Source: Candidatus Rhodobacter oscarellae (GTDB taxonomy: Bacteria; Pseudomonadota; Alphaproteobacteria; Rhodobacterales; Rhodobacteraceae). Taken from it: a DNA stretch of 64,000 bases. The DNA is taken from contig NZ_LFTY01000001.1 in NCBI RefSeq assembly GCF_001078595.1, forward strand, positions 929,122-993,121, written 5' to 3'. The notes below the pieces were generated by a model. The model saw only the letters and a list, made by a program, of their open reading frames with translations. It had not been told where the DNA came from and searched no databases. The position numbers and the translations under genes are program-made. Below are positions 42,990 through 51,436 of this stretch, one piece after another. Numbering within the stretch: the first letter of the stretch is position 1; the number at the start of each line of letters is the position of its first letter.

Positions 42990-44722
42990 GAGAGCACCTC
43001 GATGCCCAGCCCACCGCTGCCACCGCCTGGCTTTGCGCGCCCATCGGCGGCAAGGGCAACGGCCCAGAAAAGGTCACCATGCCCCTCATCATTGCGCTCG
43101 GCGTCATACTTGATCGAGGTGCCGCTGGTGATCTTTTGGATCGAGTGCATTTGCGCCAGAACATCGGGATCATTGGGCAACAGGAGACGGCGTTCCTCGG
43201 CCAGCTTGAGCACGTTTAAGGCGAGCTTTGACTTGCGCTGAGCTGAGAACCAAACGCCCTCAAAACGCTCAGGGCTGGCGGTGTGGAGCTCCTCGGCGAG
43301 TTGCATGCCGAGGCCCGTCTTGTCGATCTTCCAGCTCTCAATATCGAAACGCCCATCAACCTCATGGATGGTGGCTTTCTGCGCATCGAATTTCATGCCC
43401 TTGTGCATTTCGTGGTGCATGAGGGCAAAGCGATCTTTCCACTTTTTCTCATCGACCTCTTGGCCCACCAAGGCGATGGCCGTGCGGTCATTGATCCGGC
43501 CCACATCGACACCCCCGCGCAAGCGGCCATAGCGATGCGGCAAGATGCGCTCCTCGGTGAGCGAGTGGAGGAGCTCCCAGGACAAGAGCGCCGAGCCATT
43601 CTCGGCCCACTGGCACTCATAGAACATCGCCCAGCTCTCGCTATCAAAGAGCATGCGCAGCTCATCGAGACCGCCAGGCAAAGGCATGCCCTGGCTGATC
43701 GCGTCCTCGATGGTGATGGTTTTGCGCGACCAGTGGCCGTGCTTGTTCTTGTGGTTGGTGGCGATCTCCCAGAACAAAGACCCAGGCAAGAACGGCGTGG
43801 AAAACACCGTGACGCGGCCACCCATTGCGGTGATGGATGGGATCACCGCCGCCCAAAGCATGCGCTGATTGCGCACCCAGGCAAACTCATCGAGCCAGAC
43901 ATCGCCAGGCCAGCCCTGGGCGGTGCGGAAGTTGGTGGACATGGCCACGATCTCGGTGCCCATGATCTTGAGTTTGTTGGCCTTGTCCTCATCGATCAGG
44001 ACCTCCAAGCGCGCGGCGTGGTGGCGCACATAGGCGAGGATGATCTGGGCCTGGCGCTCGGATGCCGAGACGACAATCTGAGGGCGTCCAGCCATCGCGC
44101 CGAGGAGCACGGCCAGCCCCACAACGTAGGAGAAACCGATCTGGCGGGCCTTGAGGATGATGCGGAACCGGCCCTCATCCTCAAGAAACTCGGTTTGATA
44201 CCCATAGAGCCCATATTCTGGATCGAGGACGCGGGCCAATGCCTCGGCTGAGACCGCATTGGACACCGTGGGCCGAGGCTTGGGCTTGGGTTGCGATTTC
44301 TTCACCCGATCCAATGACTTGGTGAGCATGGCAAGACGTTGCGCTTGGGCGTTGCTTGGGTTTTTGATGCGGCTCAGCCGATGAATTTGAGCCTCGATCC
44401 CGTCCGATGTCTCGCGCCGCTTGCGCAAGTCACTGCCCCAATCGCCTTTGGAGGCCCAAGCGCGCACTGTGCGCTCAGAGCACCCGATCACCGCCGCGAT
44501 CTCGCTGGTGCTGTCACCGGCCATGTAGCGGGCCAGGGCATCCTCTTTTTGAGCCTCGGTGAATTTGGGTGGGCGTCCTGGGCGCTTAGATGTGGCTGAG
44601 AGCCGCTGAGAGGACTCAGAATGCGTCAAGTCATTCTTTTTTGGGTGAGTGGTGCCGACAGGTGGACAATGCCCCTCAGTGGCGTTCTCTGTTGATGTTT
44701 TGGAAACGGGTTGCTTTGCCAT
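42986..44722 (-). CDS. Terminase large subunit, P2 gpP-like, with N-terminal HTH
   Basis: The 578-residue packaging motor has an N-terminal HTH, FTEAQKEDALARYMAGDSTS then EIAAVIGCSERTVRAWASKG, typical of gpP. The ATPase has an adenine/Walker-like segment LKARQIGFSYV and Walker B VWLDEFAWV. The C-terminal nuclease starts near GVDVGRINDRTAIALVG. P2 has a separate endonuclease subunit (gpM); none is seen here. The N-terminal HTH may recognise DNA ends instead. Confidence 0.9.
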   Translation of the reverse strand: MAKQPVSKTSTENATEGHCPPVGTTHPKKNDLTHSESSQRLSATSKRPGRPPKFTEAQKEDALARYMAGDSTSEIAAVIGCSERTVRAWASKGDWGSDLRKRRETSDGIEAQIHRLSRIKNPSNAQAQRLAMLTKSLDRVKKSQPKPKPRPTVSNAVSAEALARVLDPEYGLYGYQTEFLEDEGRFRIILKARQIGFSYVVGLAVLLGAMAGRPQIVVSASERQAQIILAYVRHHAARLEVLIDEDKANKLKIMGTEIVAMSTNFRTAQGWPGDVWLDEFAWVRNQRMLWAAVIPSITAMGGRVTVFSTPFLPGSLFWEIATNHKNKHGHWSRKTITIEDAISQGMPLPGGLDELRMLFDSESWAMFYECQWAENGSALLSWELLHSLTEERILPHRYGRLRGGVDVGRINDRTAIALVGQEVDEKKWKDRFALMHHEMHKGMKFDAQKATIHEVDGRFDIESWKIDKTGLGMQLAEELHTASPERFEGVWFSAQRKSKLALNVLKLAEERRLLLPNDPDVLAQMHSIQKITSGTSIKYDAERNDEGHGDLFWAVALAADGRAKPGGGSGGLGIEVLS

Positions 44723-44737
44723 TGCCGCTCACACCCC

Positions 44738-46018
44738 TCAGGATCGTGCCAGGAGGGCCACAAGGGCATCTATTGACCCAGAGGGTGCCGAGCGCTCAAT
44801 GGGCGCTCCTGAGGCCGCTGAGCCGCTCTGAGCGGAATTGGCCAAAGCGGGCATGAGCACACGCGCCTCCTCGGCGGTGATGATCCCTGCACTCACCAGC
44901 CCTGGCAGGTCCTTGGCGTCGTCGCCTGGTGGGGTCAGATCGAGCGGGCGGAATGCGATCTCGCCCGCGCCAAGCGTTGCCTCGGCATTGCCTGGCTTGA
45001 GGCCCAGCTCTTTGAGGAGCGGGCGGAGTTGGTCCAGCATGCGCCGCCGCTTGGGTTTGAGGGTCAGATGCTCAAAGGTGAAAAGCTGCCCCGTCACCTC
45101 GCCACCACCGCCGAGCTGGCCAGCGGTCATGATGCCCAGGACGCGCGGCGGGGTGCCGTGCGCCACGGGGATGCGATCCCGCGCGGCATCGATCAGCTTG
45201 AGGAAATCCCCATCTTTGACCTCAGCGGTGAGACGCTTGATGTCGATCTCGCCCTCCTCGCCAGTGGTCATGACCAATGTGCGGTGGGCGTTGTCGAGCC
45301 CTTGGTGCTCATTGCGGAAAAAGTCCTGGATCGCCTTTTTCTGAGCGGCGGATGGGGTCAAGCCTTTGAACGTGATCGCATATTCCGGGATCGCGTTATT
45401 TTTGAAAAACGAGGCGTTGTAGCGGGTCGCGGCCAGTGCCAGCTCCAGCATGCCCTCAGCACCGATCCATGTAGGCAAGGCGTAGCGCCGCCCCATCGGG
45501 CAAGGCTCGCGCAGGTGGATAATCTCGCGAGCGGTGAATGTCACCTTGCGCGTGTCGCCATTGGGCTTGCCGATGCGCTGGAGGTAGCCATCACGAAAGC
45601 GGCTCATGGTGATCGCAGGCAAGCGCCGCAACGCGATGATGCGCTCGCCATCACTGGACCTGATCACCTGGAGAAAGGCGTTGCCATAGGTGCCAAGGTC
45701 AAGATCGAGCAACATGAATAGCTCGGTCGCGCCGGTATCGCAAAGCTCCTCGATGCGATCAGCCTCCCCCAAGAGACCGCCGCCAAATGCGCCCTCGGCT
45801 TTCACATGGATCGCGCGGCTATGCTCAGCACTGGCCCGGTAAAGGGCTGCGAGGTTGCGCACCGGGATCGGCCAAAGAAACTCCCCATCCAAACCGACCT
45901 CGGCCCGCGACGTGAGCAAGCCATCAATTTCGGATTTATGCACCGAGATGGTGACCGCCTCGGCGGTGGATTGGGTCTCTTTTTCGGAGCCTGCGGGTGG
46001 GGTGTCATCTTTGCTCAT
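44738..46018 (-). CDS. Portal protein, P2 gpQ/PBSX family
   Basis: The 426-residue product: FLWPIPVRNLAALYRASAEH, LGTYGNAFLQVIRSSDGERI, CPMGRRYALPTWIGAEGMLE and LTPSAAQKKAIQDFF are characteristic of the P2/PBSX portal family. It forms the dodecameric DNA entry ring. ATG 46018 lies in the middle of a 20-bp palindrome and has no clear Shine-Dalgarno; a TTG at 46039 is possible. Divergent from the protease/capsid operon, as in P2. Confidence 0.9.
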   Translation of the reverse strand: MSKDDTPPAGSEKETQSTAEAVTISVHKSEIDGLLTSRAEVGLDGEFLWPIPVRNLAALYRASAEHSRAIHVKAEGAFGGGLLGEADRIEELCDTGATELFMLLDLDLGTYGNAFLQVIRSSDGERIIALRRLPAITMSRFRDGYLQRIGKPNGDTRKVTFTAREIIHLREPCPMGRRYALPTWIGAEGMLELALAATRYNASFFKNNAIPEYAITFKGLTPSAAQKKAIQDFFRNEHQGLDNAHRTLVMTTGEEGEIDIKRLTAEVKDGDFLKLIDAARDRIPVAHGTPPRVLGIMTAGQLGGGGEVTGQLFTFEHLTLKPKRRRMLDQLRPLLKELGLKPGNAEATLGAGEIAFRPLDLTPPGDDAKDLPGLVSAGIITAEEARVLMPALANSAQSGSAASGAPIERSAPSGSIDALVALLARS

Positions 46019-46027
46019 GAGCAAAGA
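46008..46027. promoter_or_regulatory. Perfect 20-bp palindrome over the portal start codon
   Basis: TCTTTGCTCATGAGCAAAGA is fully self-complementary and centred on the start region of the portal gene, in the divergent gap with the head operon. It could be an operator for late control or a hairpin that hides the start codon. Confidence 0.7.
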
Positions 46028-46186
46028 GATACCGCGCAAAACAGGGCCGCAATAGCCCCGCGAGTGCAGTCTAACCCATTGAAAGTTTAGTTATAAACCG
46101 GAACACCCTTACCTATCTGGCACGGCATCAACTGATCGGGCAAGAGTGATTTCAGGAATTTTTTGAAACGCTCAGGAGGCGAGCCA

Positions 46187-47131
46187 TTGGCTAAGCTCAC
46201 AGACCTATCAGTCAGCTTTCTTTCCCTGGTCAAAACACCGGCCACGGGCAAGGGCATGACCCTGAAAGCCGCCGATGGTGAGCGCCCGGCTGCCTTCGAT
46301 TTGGTGGTCAAAAATGACGACATGATGCGCGCCTATGGTGTGGTCTACGCGCCTGACCAGGAGGACGCGCATGGCGACACCGCCGATGCTGACACTATCC
46401 GCAAAGCGCAAGCTGAGTTCATGCGCGAGGGTCGCCTCAAGAACATCGACACCGAGCACTCATTCACCAGTGAGATGGCCTATGTGGCCGAGAGCTGGCT
46501 GGTGCGCAAAGGTGATCCTCTTTTCCCTAATGAGCCTGAGGGCTCTTGGGCTGTGGGCATCCAGATCGGTGATCCCGATCTCTGGAAGCAACTGAAATCC
46601 GGCGAGCTGACTGGCATCTCATTGGCAGGCATCGCTCGCATGGAGCCTGGGCCGGATGATCCCGCCCACCCTCGGTACACCGAGAAAGACGCCGCGCCTG
46701 GATGGGTCGAGCGTTTCATCAAAGCGCTGACCGGCGTGAACCCCCAAGAACCTGTCGAGGAGACTGACATGACCAAAGATGAGGTCCAGGCATTGGTTGG
46801 CGAAACACTGAAAAGTGTGCTGCCCGATGCGCTCAAGGACGCAATGAAATCCGCTGGCGAACCGGCCCCAAAAGCCGATGCGGCTGAGCTGGCAAAGGCC
46901 AAAGAGCTCTTGAAAGCCAACGGCATCGACGTGCCCGATCCAGCACCCAAAGAGGACGCTGATGATCTGGACGCCAAGATCGCCAAGGCCCTCGAAAAGG
47001 CCGTGGGCAAGCCCAAGGAGGCTGAAAAGGACATCGACCAAAAGATCGATGATGCAGTGACCAAGGCACTGGCCAAAGGCGCAACCGAAACTGACCCCAC
47101 TGCGGGCGAAACCGTGGAGAGCTTCGCATGA
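46187..47131 (+). CDS. XkdF-like phage prohead protease/scaffold
   Basis: The 314-residue product starts at TTG 46187, seven bases after a perfect AGGAGG. SFLSLVKTPATGKGMTLK, AYGVVYAPDQEDAHGDTADA, IDTEHSF and GDPDLWKQLKSGELTGISLA match XkdF, a putative serine protease. The C-terminal half (220-314) is Lys/Ala/Glu-rich, helical and scaffold-like. It occupies the place of P2 gene O (protease-scaffold) and overlaps the capsid gene by ATGA. Confidence 0.85.
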   Translation: MAKLTDLSVSFLSLVKTPATGKGMTLKAADGERPAAFDLVVKNDDMMRAYGVVYAPDQEDAHGDTADADTIRKAQAEFMREGRLKNIDTEHSFTSEMAYVAESWLVRKGDPLFPNEPEGSWAVGIQIGDPDLWKQLKSGELTGISLAGIARMEPGPDDPAHPRYTEKDAAPGWVERFIKALTGVNPQEPVEETDMTKDEVQALVGETLKSVLPDALKDAMKSAGEPAPKADAAELAKAKELLKANGIDVPDPAPKEDADDLDAKIAKALEKAVGKPKEAEKDIDQKIDDAVTKALAKGATETDPTAGETVESFA

Positions 47132-48063
47132 GCCTGATCACCATCAACGGCCAACAGATCGACGATATTGTCGCGGTCTCCAAAGGCATGATCGATGCCG
47201 AGGACCTGCGCAATGGCGGTGAGCTGAAACCCCAGGCCGCATCCCGTCTGATCACGATGCTTTTTCAGGACACGTTTCTGACCAAGATCACAACCGAACG
47301 CATGACACGCCTGACCAAGGATGTGGACGTGCTGGACATCATGCGCCGCCAACTGGTGCGCGTTCCCCAGGGCACTGACCCAGATGTCGGTCAATTCGGC
47401 GATGCGGCTGAGTTCGGCTGCAAACTGTCGGCGCTGGATGTGCAGCTTTTCCCCACCCTGACCTTGGATTTCCTGCGTGAAAACAAGGACAACCCCAACC
47501 TGTTGAAAGAGATCGAGACGGGTTTCAACACTCGCCTGACCACTGATCTGGTCGATCTGGGTTTCAACGGCATTGCCGATGATGCGGCGGGCGCTGATCG
47601 CGCGGCCAAGTTCATCCGGCTCAACAAAGGTTGGCTCCAGATCATGCGCGATGCGGGCAACACGCCTAAGATCGACATTGATCCTGCGACCGATGGCTGG
47701 ATTGCGTCTCTGCGCACGATCATGGATGCGTCTGACACGCGGTTCCGCAGCTCCTCGGTGTTCCTCATGAATGAGGCCGATGCCGATGAGTATGCGCGCG
47801 AGCTCAATGCGCCGATCACCGGCACGGCGATGAATGCCGATAGCCCGTTGCGCCGCTTTGAAGGCAAGCCCATCGAGGCCCACCCTGACATGCCACGCGG
47901 CTCGGTGGCGTTCACGCCGCTGAAAAACCTGGTCTATGGCGTGAGCACTGATGTGCGCCGTGATCGCGCCTATCACTCGCGCAAGCGGGTCCTCGAATAC
48001 ACCTTCGATATGGCGGTGGATTATGAGGTGGCGGTCAAGCAAGCCGCTGTCCTGGGCGAGTAA
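47128..48063 (+). CDS. Major capsid protein, P2 gpN family
   Basis: The 311-residue product has FQDTFLTKITTERMTRLTKD, then ETGFNTRLTTDLVDLGFNGI, NKGWLQIMRDAG and RVLEYTFDMAVDYEVA, segments typical of the P2-family capsid protein. P2 gpN has 357 residues. It forms the icosahedral head. Confidence 0.9.
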   Translation: MSLITINGQQIDDIVAVSKGMIDAEDLRNGGELKPQAASRLITMLFQDTFLTKITTERMTRLTKDVDVLDIMRRQLVRVPQGTDPDVGQFGDAAEFGCKLSALDVQLFPTLTLDFLRENKDNPNLLKEIETGFNTRLTTDLVDLGFNGIADDAAGADRAAKFIRLNKGWLQIMRDAGNTPKIDIDPATDGWIASLRTIMDASDTRFRSSSVFLMNEADADEYARELNAPITGTAMNADSPLRRFEGKPIEAHPDMPRGSVAFTPLKNLVYGVSTDVRRDRAYHSRKRVLEYTFDMAVDYEVAVKQAAVLGE

Positions 48064-48066
48064 CCC

Positions 48067-48489
48067 ATGCCTGAGGCCGAAACCGTCACACCGGCTGAGA
48101 TCAGAGCCTTTGCCAACCTCCCTAGCGAGGTGCCAGAGGCTCTCCTCACCATGCACATCGAGATCGCCGAGCGCGCGCTCGCAAGTGCTGCCGGTGTGGC
48201 GGTTGCGCCTGATGGCCTGGAGCAAGAATGGATCGAGGCGCTCACTGTGCGCGCCCTGGCCAGTGTCTTTCCCTGGCTCAACACCTTCGCGCTCGATGGC
48301 GCGGCCAAGGTGGGGCGTCTGGAGGGATCGGTCGAATACCGTTTCCTCGATGCCGATGAGGTCGAGGCGAAAGTCAAAGGATTGATGTGCCGTTTCGAGG
48401 AGCTGGTGGCCAAAGTCACCCCCGCCGATCCGGCTGATGAAACACCCGATCAGGCCAGCGCTGACACCGCCTGGCTTGGCGCTATCTGA
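48067..48489 (+). CDS. Head completion protein, gpL-like
   Basis: The 140-residue product: VTPAEIRAFANLPSEVPEAL, HIEIAERALASAAGVA and LTVRALASVFPWLNTFALDG resemble head-completion/gp6 adaptors. It directly follows capsid, where P2 would have the terminase endonuclease gene M and then L; M is absent. Confidence 0.7.
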   Translation: MPEAETVTPAEIRAFANLPSEVPEALLTMHIEIAERALASAAGVAVAPDGLEQEWIEALTVRALASVFPWLNTFALDGAAKVGRLEGSVEYRFLDADEVEAKVKGLMCRFEELVAKVTPADPADETPDQASADTAWLGAI

Positions 48490-48498
48490 GGACCGTTT

Positions 48499-49002
48499 AT
48501 GCGCCTGCGCACCCGCCTTTCTGAGGAGCTCAAAGCCCGCCTGATCTCCACCTTGCCTGAGGTGGTGGAGACGGTCTGGGATCACGTTGCCGTTGTGGTG
48601 ATGGTCGAGCAACTCAAATTCACCTCAGCCGGAGGGCTGGAGGGTGACTGGGAGCGCCGCACCCAATTTGAGGGCGTTGTGCGCGCCGAGCTGCGCGCCG
48701 ATGCCATCGATAGTCTGGAAGTCGAGCCCCTTATCGCCAACCTGGTGGCTGATCCGATTTTCCTGGGCTTTGATGCTGATGAGATCGGCCAGCTCAGCGA
48801 AAAGGCCCGCATTGTGCTGGCCGAGTGGCGTGACACCATCCGCGATCAGGATGTGGCCAGCGCCTTGCGCTTCACCGTCACCGGCACCATCGCCGCCTAT
48901 CATGGCCCAGCGGTGCGCCCCGAGCTCCTGGTGGGTCAAGCGCCTGACATCGGCCCAGGCAATGAGGGCGCATATGTTGCCCCGATTGGCGGTGACGCAT
49001 GA
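48499..49002 (+). CDS. Tail completion/terminator-type protein, gpR-like
   Basis: The 167-residue product lies between the head completion and baseplate genes, where P2 has tail completion genes R and S. No strong motif; the assignment is by position. Overlaps the V gene by ATGA. Confidence 0.55.
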   Translation: MRLRTRLSEELKARLISTLPEVVETVWDHVAVVVMVEQLKFTSAGGLEGDWERRTQFEGVVRAELRADAIDSLEVEPLIANLVADPIFLGFDADEIGQLSEKARIVLAEWRDTIRDQDVASALRFTVTGTIAAYHGPAVRPELLVGQAPDIGPGNEGAYVAPIGGDA

Positions 49003-49469
49003 GCGATTTCGATACCACCGAGAATGACCGCCGCCTCGCCAATATCGCCCAGATGGGTGTGGTCGAGGAGGTCAAGTATTCCAACCCACCCAAGGCGCGG
49101 GTGCGCGTGGGTGAGCTGCTCACCGGCTGGCTGCGCATGGGTGTGCGCCGTGCTGGCGATGCACATGAGAGCTGGGCCTATAGCGCGGGTGAGGAGGTCC
49201 TGGTGGTCTCGACATCCGGCAACATGGCCCAGGGCGTCATTGTGTGCAGCTTGGCCAACGGTGCCAACGTGGCTCAGGCGGCGGCTGGCAAGTTCAAAAC
49301 AACCTACCCAGGCGGCGAGATCATCGAGATCGCTGGTGGCGTGGTGACCATCACCGCGCCTGGCAATGTGATCGTGAACGGCGATGTGATCGCCAACGGG
49401 GTCAGCCTGATCAATCACGTCCATAGCGGCATCACGCCTGGCCCAGCCGATACGGGGAAACCCAAATGA
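48999..49469 (+). CDS. Baseplate spike protein gpV-like
   Basis: The 156-residue product has an N-terminal OB-like part (GVVEEVKYSNPPKARVRVGE) and a beta-helical C-terminus with alternating short hydrophobics (GGEIIEIAGGVVTITAPGNV) ending in INHVHSGITPGPADTGKP, the H-x-H metal site of P2 gpV spikes. It punctures the outer membrane. Confidence 0.88.
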   Translation: MSDFDTTENDRRLANIAQMGVVEEVKYSNPPKARVRVGELLTGWLRMGVRRAGDAHESWAYSAGEEVLVVSTSGNMAQGVIVCSLANGANVAQAAAGKFKTTYPGGEIIEIAGGVVTITAPGNVIVNGDVIANGVSLINHVHSGITPGPADTGKPK

Positions 49470-49819
49470 GTGTGATTGGCCTTAACGCAAACAACGGACG
49501 CGCCATCGATGGCCTGGATCACTTGCGCCAATCGGTGCGCGACATCTTGATCACGCCCTTGGGATCGCGCGTCATGCGCCGCGACTATGGGTCTGGGCTC
49601 TTTGAGCTCATCGATGCCAACCTGACACCGCTCACCCTGGCCCTGATCTATGCGGCCACCGTCGATGCCCTGCGTAAGTGGGAGCCGCGCTTGCGGGTCA
49701 CTCGCGTCCAGGCCGAGGCTTTGCCTGAGGAGCTGGAGAGCGGGCGCATCTCAATCACCGTTGATGGTCAATATCTGCCCAGCGGTGAGGAAATCCGGCT
49801 CGATGGGGTGGTGCTATGA
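49466..49819 (+). CDS. Baseplate wedge protein gpW/gp25-like
   Basis: The 117-residue product has LDHLRQSVRDILITPLGSRV then MRRDYGSGLFELIDA, which is the gp25-like (P2 gpW) signature. It is coupled to both neighbours by ATGA overlaps. Confidence 0.92.
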   Translation: MSVIGLNANNGRAIDGLDHLRQSVRDILITPLGSRVMRRDYGSGLFELIDANLTPLTLALIYAATVDALRKWEPRLRVTRVQAEALPEELESGRISITVDGQYLPSGEEIRLDGVVL

Positions 49820-50712
49820 GTTTCACGGCCATCAACCTGGAGCGCTTGCCCGCGCCGCAAATCATCGAGCAACCTGAATTTGAGACCATCTTTGAAGCCC
49901 GCAAGGCGCGGTTGATCGAGCTTGCGCCTGATCTTGCGCCGGTTTTGGAGTATGAGAGCGATCCGCTGGTGCAGCTCCTCCAGGAGGATAGCTATCGCGA
50001 GCTCCTCTTGCGCGCCGCCGTCCAAGACGCGGGCAAGGGAAACCTCCTGGCCTATGCGCCTGGCGCGGTCCTCGATCACTTGGCCGCGTTCTATGGTGTC
50101 TCACGCTTGGTGATCCAAGAGGCGGATGCGACCGCCAGCCCACCGCTTGAGGAGGTGCTGGAGGATGATGAGCGCCTGCGCGCCCGCGTCCAGCTTGCCC
50201 CTGAGGGGTTTACCACGGCGGGATCAATTGGCTCCTATACGTTCTGGGCGCTCTCGGCCTCGGCGGATGTCAAGGACGTGGCGATCCTGGAAACCGACAC
50301 ACCCGTCGAGGTGCGCATTGTCGTGCTTGGGGCGGATGGGAGCGGTGTTGCCGATGCCGATCTCCTCGCTTTGGTTGATGAGACCACCCAGCCACGCCGC
50401 CCGCTTACCGATCATGTGATGGTAGAGGCGGCCAGGGTTGTGACCTTTGAGGTGGAGGCAACGCTTACCCTTTATGAGGGGCCGGATAGCGCCCTGGTGC
50501 TCCAGGCCGCGCGTGACGCGGTGGAGGTATTTGTCGCTGAGCACCATCGCCTCGGGCATGACATCACGGTTTCTGGCCTTCATGCGGCGCTCCACCAGGC
50601 CGGTGTCCAGAATGTGCGTCTGACGCAGCCAACTGAAAATCTGGTCATTCCAGAGGACACCGCCGCCTATTGCACCGCAATCACCGTGCATATGGGAGGT
50701 CGCGATGTCTGA
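49816..50712 (+). CDS. Baseplate wedge protein gpJ-like
   Basis: The 298-residue product: LAPDLAPVLEYESDPLVQLL, AYAPGAVLDHLAAFYGVSRL, DERLRARVQLAPEGFTTAGS and SYTFWALSASADVKDVAILE are classic P2 gpJ segments. Confidence 0.93.
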   Translation: MSFTAINLERLPAPQIIEQPEFETIFEARKARLIELAPDLAPVLEYESDPLVQLLQEDSYRELLLRAAVQDAGKGNLLAYAPGAVLDHLAAFYGVSRLVIQEADATASPPLEEVLEDDERLRARVQLAPEGFTTAGSIGSYTFWALSASADVKDVAILETDTPVEVRIVVLGADGSGVADADLLALVDETTQPRRPLTDHVMVEAARVVTFEVEATLTLYEGPDSALVLQAARDAVEVFVAEHHRLGHDITVSGLHAALHQAGVQNVRLTQPTENLVIPEDTAAYCTAITVHMGGRDV

Positions 50713-51436
50713 TCTGGCCAGCCTTCTCCCCCCTAGCGCCACCCCCGCGATGCGCGCCATCGAAACCGTCATGGCTGAGCGCACCATCGGGATTGAGACG
50801 CCAATCGGCACCCTTTGGAATGTCGATGATTGCCCCGCTCAGCTCCTCCCCTGGCTGGCATGGGCTTTCTCGGTCGAGGTCTGGGATGCGCGCTGGCCTG
50901 AGGAGTATCGCCGCCGCATCGTGCGCGAAGCCGTGAGTTTGCACCGCCAAAAGGGCACCAAGCAAGGGTGCGAGCGCGCGCTTGCAGCCCTTGGAATTGA
51001 GGCTCAGATCGATGAGTGGTTTGAATACGGTGGACGCCCAGGCACGTTTCGTGTGGTGGCCAAAGCTACACTCGACCTCATCGGCGATCCGACCTTGCCT
51101 TTCTTGAGCCTGGAGCTGCGCGATCAGGTCACCCGTGTTTTGCAATGGGCCAAGCCCGTGCGCGCGCATTTCGACCTCGCGTTTCTGCTGGAGTTTACCG
51201 AGGCCGTTGCAATCGCGGCGGGCGGCACGGCCCGCCATCGCGCAGAGCGCAACATAGCCCCGGCCATCCGTTCTGAGGGCGAAACAGAAACCGGCATGTG
51301 CGCGGGATGCGTGGCTCATGCCCGCGCCCGCAAGGACGTGGCCCCATCGGTCCAGGCGACCGGCGCGGCCTTGCGCAGTGGGCTTTGCGGCTTTCGCGCC
51401 ACCCATCGGCAGAGACTTGAATTGGAGGCAGGATGA
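50705..51436 (+). CDS. Tail protein gpI-like
   Basis: The 243-residue product: LLPPSATPAMRAIETVMAER, PWLAWAFSVEVWDARWPEEY and RRRIVREAVSLHRQKGTKQG are the P2 gpI pattern. The last ~50 residues (after IAAGGTARHRAERN) are a basic, Cys-containing extension not typical of P2 gpI. Confidence 0.9.
   Translation: MSDLASLLPPSATPAMRAIETVMAERTIGIETPIGTLWNVDDCPAQLLPWLAWAFSVEVWDARWPEEYRRRIVREAVSLHRQKGTKQGCERALAALGIEAQIDEWFEYGGRPGTFRVVAKATLDLIGDPTLPFLSLELRDQVTRVLQWAKPVRAHFDLAFLLEFTEAVAIAAGGTARHRAERNIAPAIRSEGETETGMCAGCVAHARARKDVAPSVQATGAALRSGLCGFRATHRQRLELEAG

Noticed and set aside
46019-46186. Ogr-type binding sites TGTT-N12-AACA in the divergent late region
   Set aside because: No matching pair was found on reading either strand; only the palindrome over the portal start stands out.
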